A DNA stretch of 64,000 nt from Streptomyces sp. WMMC940. GTDB lineage: Bacteria > Actinomycetota > Actinomycetes > Streptomycetales > Streptomycetaceae. Positions within the stretch are counted from its first letter, which is position 1. Each line of letters opens with the position of its first letter. The notes beneath the pieces were generated by a model. It made no database searches and was not told where the DNA came from. It worked only from the letters and a program-made list of their open reading frames with translations. The position numbers and the translations under genes were made by a program. Shown here piece after piece: positions 62,509-64,000 of this stretch. The stretch lies in the NCBI RefSeq assembly GCF_027460265.1, contig NZ_JAPZBC010000001.1, positions 4,816,001 to 4,880,000 on the forward strand, written 5' to 3'.

Positions 62509-63357
62509 CTACGCGTCGTCGTCGGGCGACTCGCGCAGGGCGTCCTCACTGAGGCCCTTGCGCCAGTAGCCGACGAAGGTGACGCGGCGGCGGTCGAGTC
62601 CGCGCTCGTTCACGAGATGGCGGCGCAGCGCCTTGACGGAGCCCGACTCGCCCGCGATCCAGGCGTACGGGGCGGAGCCGGCGAACTCGGCGGCGCGCAG
62701 CGCCTCGACGGCCGGTGGCGCGCCCTCGTCCCGCACCAGCCAGGTGACGGTGGCGTCGGCCGCGGTCTCCGGCTCGCTCCGGTCACCGGTGTGCGGGACC
62801 TCGATCCAGACCTGCGCGCGGATCCCGGCGGGCAGCCACTCCAGGATCGCCGAGGCGGCGGGCAGCGCGGTCTCGTCCGCCCAGATCACCACCGAGTCGG
62901 CGTCCTCGGGCAGCCGGAAGCGCACCGCGGTGTTGTCGGCGAGCGCGGGCCCGAGGATCGTCACCCGGTCACCGACGGAGGCTTTCTGCGCCCAGCGGCA
63001 GGCCGGGCCGCCGTGCTCGTGGACGGCGAAGTCGATGTCCAGCTCGCCGTGTTCACCGGCGTCGGGGCGTTGCTCGCGAACCGTGTACGAGCGCATAACG
63101 GCCCGCTCGTCGTCCGGCAGGGCCCGCCAGGCGCCGAGCCGCGCGTACATGTCCTCCTCGCCGGGGAGCGGGATGACGGGTTCCTCCTGTCCCGGGTGCG
63201 GCAGGAAGAGCGAGAGCGACTGGTCGCGGCCGCCGGAGGCGAACCCTTCGAGGGCTTTGCCCCCGAAGGTGACCCGGATCAGCGACGGGCCGAGCCGCCG
63301 CGTCCGCACGACCTGGAGAGGGAAGAAACGGAACGGGGCGGCTGCGGCCGTCGGCAT
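62509..63357 (-). CDS. desF: Siderophore-interacting protein (ferric-siderophore reductase)
   Basis: 282-aa cytoplasmic flavoprotein of the ViuB/SIP family, which reduces the imported ferric siderophore to release iron. The FAD-binding domain has MRSYTVREQRPDAGEHGELD and GPACRWAQKASVGDRVTILG; the NAD(P) part has WADETALPAASAILEWLPAG and YAWIAGESGSVKALRRHLVN. It lies 3 bp after the binding-protein gene on the same strand. Position matches SCO2781 of S. coelicolor; the name desF is used by some authors. Confidence 0.9.
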   Translation of the reverse strand: MPTAAAAPFRFFPLQVVRTRRLGPSLIRVTFGGKALEGFASGGRDQSLSLFLPHPGQEEPVIPLPGEEDMYARLGAWRALPDDERAVMRSYTVREQRPDAGEHGELDIDFAVHEHGGPACRWAQKASVGDRVTILGPALADNTAVRFRLPEDADSVVIWADETALPAASAILEWLPAGIRAQVWIEVPHTGDRSEPETAADATVTWLVRDEGAPPAVEALRAAEFAGSAPYAWIAGESGSVKALRRHLVNERGLDRRRVTFVGYWRKGLSEDALRESPDDDA

Positions 63358-63360
63358 GGG

Positions 63361-64000
63361 TCAGGCGACCTTCTTCGCGTTCTCGATGGCCTTGGCCAGG
63401 TCATCGAGGATCGGCGTGCACTTCTCGTACGAGTAGATCGGCTCGGTCACGCGCGGGACGACCTGTCCGGCCTTGACGGCGGGCAGCTGGGCCCAGGTCG
63501 GCTTGGACTTCAGGGTCTCGGGCTGGAGCGCCGAGGCGCGGTTGTCCATCATGATGATGTCGGCCTTGTACTTGTCGACGTTCTCCCAGCTGAGGCCCTC
63601 GAACCAGCCGCCGGCGTCGAGCTTGTCGGGCGTCACGAAGTTGACGCCGAGCTCCTTGAAGTAGAGCGTGTCGGTCGGCCGGGCCGGGGTGGAGACGTAG
63701 AACAGGTCGGCGCTCGCCGAGCCGATCAGCACCTTGATCTCGGGCTTGGCCTTCGCGGCGGCGCGCAGCCGGGCGGCGGCCTTCTCGAAGGCGGCCTTGG
63801 CGTCCGAGACCTTCTTGGTCCTGACGTCGGCGCCCAGGGACTCGGCCAGCTCGACGTGGCGCTGGAGGACCTTCGGCATCGAGTGGTCGGAGGCCCACAG
63901 GGCGACGCTCGGGGCCAGCTTCAGGATCTTGTCCTTGGACTGGTCCGGCACGTACCAGAGGGCGTCCTTCTCCCACATGTCGGTGATGAGCACGTCCGGC
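63361..64000 (-). CDS. desE: Ferric-siderophore-binding protein, 5' end outside window
   Basis: The C-terminal 212 residues of an FhuD/FecB-type periplasmic-binding lipoprotein; the start and lipobox lie beyond the right edge. Typical segments are DVLITDMWEKDALWYVPDQS, VLIGSASADLFYVSTPARPT, GGWFEGLSWENVDKYKADII and TWAQLPAVKAGQVVPRVTEP. In S. coelicolor DesE delivers ferrioxamine to an ABC importer. It is followed 3 bp later by the reductase gene. Confidence 0.9.
   Translation of the reverse strand, partial: PDVLITDMWEKDALWYVPDQSKDKILKLAPSVALWASDHSMPKVLQRHVELAESLGADVRTKKVSDAKAAFEKAAARLRAAAKAKPEIKVLIGSASADLFYVSTPARPTDTLYFKELGVNFVTPDKLDAGGWFEGLSWENVDKYKADIIMMDNRASALQPETLKSKPTWAQLPAVKAGQVVPRVTEPIYSYEKCTPILDDLAKAIENAKKVA

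Overview
The window is high-GC actinobacterial chromosome, almost certainly Streptomyces. The evidence is third-position GC-rich codon use, GTG/TTG starts, an adpA gene carrying a TTA codon in front of ornA, the cebR-cebEFG-bglC cello-oligosaccharide locus, and a complete desferrioxamine operon (desABCD with an IdeR/DmdR1-type iron box). The order bglC-cebGFE-cebR / tRNA-His / ornA-adpA / glmS / desDCBA-SIP-desE matches the S. coelicolor SCO2780-SCO2798 neighbourhood as I remember it, so the right third is conserved core. No CRISPR array and no complete insertion sequence was seen.

Left part (1-17.6 kb). A chitin-active LPMO with two DasR-type sites is followed by an acyl-CoA ligase and a tRNA-Lys. 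Next comes a catabolic island: an IclR regulator, a four-gene polar amino-acid-type ABC transporter resembling EhuBCDA, a DUF3830 protein, an amidase, a D-2-hydroxyacid dehydrogenase and two maleate-isomerase/Asp-Glu-racemase paralogues. The usual ectoine-degradation enzymes are not seen, so its substrate is probably not ectoine. An LLM flavin oxidoreductase, a PAS-GGDEF-EAL protein, a secreted M6 metalloprotease and a second identical tRNA-Lys follow.

Middle part (17-36 kb). A minus-strand group encodes a Cas4/RecB-like nuclease with a four-cysteine signature, a 529-aa unknown protein and a Upf1/Dna2-type SF1B helicase. This looks like a split Dna2-like system and is the best candidate here for an undescribed machine. 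After a histidine phosphatase and an XRE/TPR regulator comes a disturbed accessory stretch (25.7-29.6 kb): an SMI1/KNR4 protein, an ISL3 transposase remnant, a type-VII-secretion-like operon and a decayed xanthine dehydrogenase subunit. A spermidine-synthase-like protein, a two-component system and a GH18 chitinase with CBM2 follow.

Right part (36-64 kb). The cellobiose locus (bglC, cebG, cebF, cebE, divergent cebR with a perfect CebR box) is separated from tRNA-His and ornA-adpA by a 6.5-kb graveyard of phage or integrative-element genes (DUF6415-like, XRE, DUF6879, holin-like, portal and integrase fragments). An intact glycine-rich secreted protein gene sits among them. Beyond adpA lie a small membrane protein, a universal stress protein, an acetate-type transporter, glmS, a DUF4429 protein and the desferrioxamine genes; desE runs off the right edge.

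Polymer degradation (LPMO, chitinase, beta-glucosidase), uptake (Ceb), morphological control (adpA) and iron acquisition (des) form the recognisable physiology. Most operons end in strong GC-rich hairpins, listed individually.
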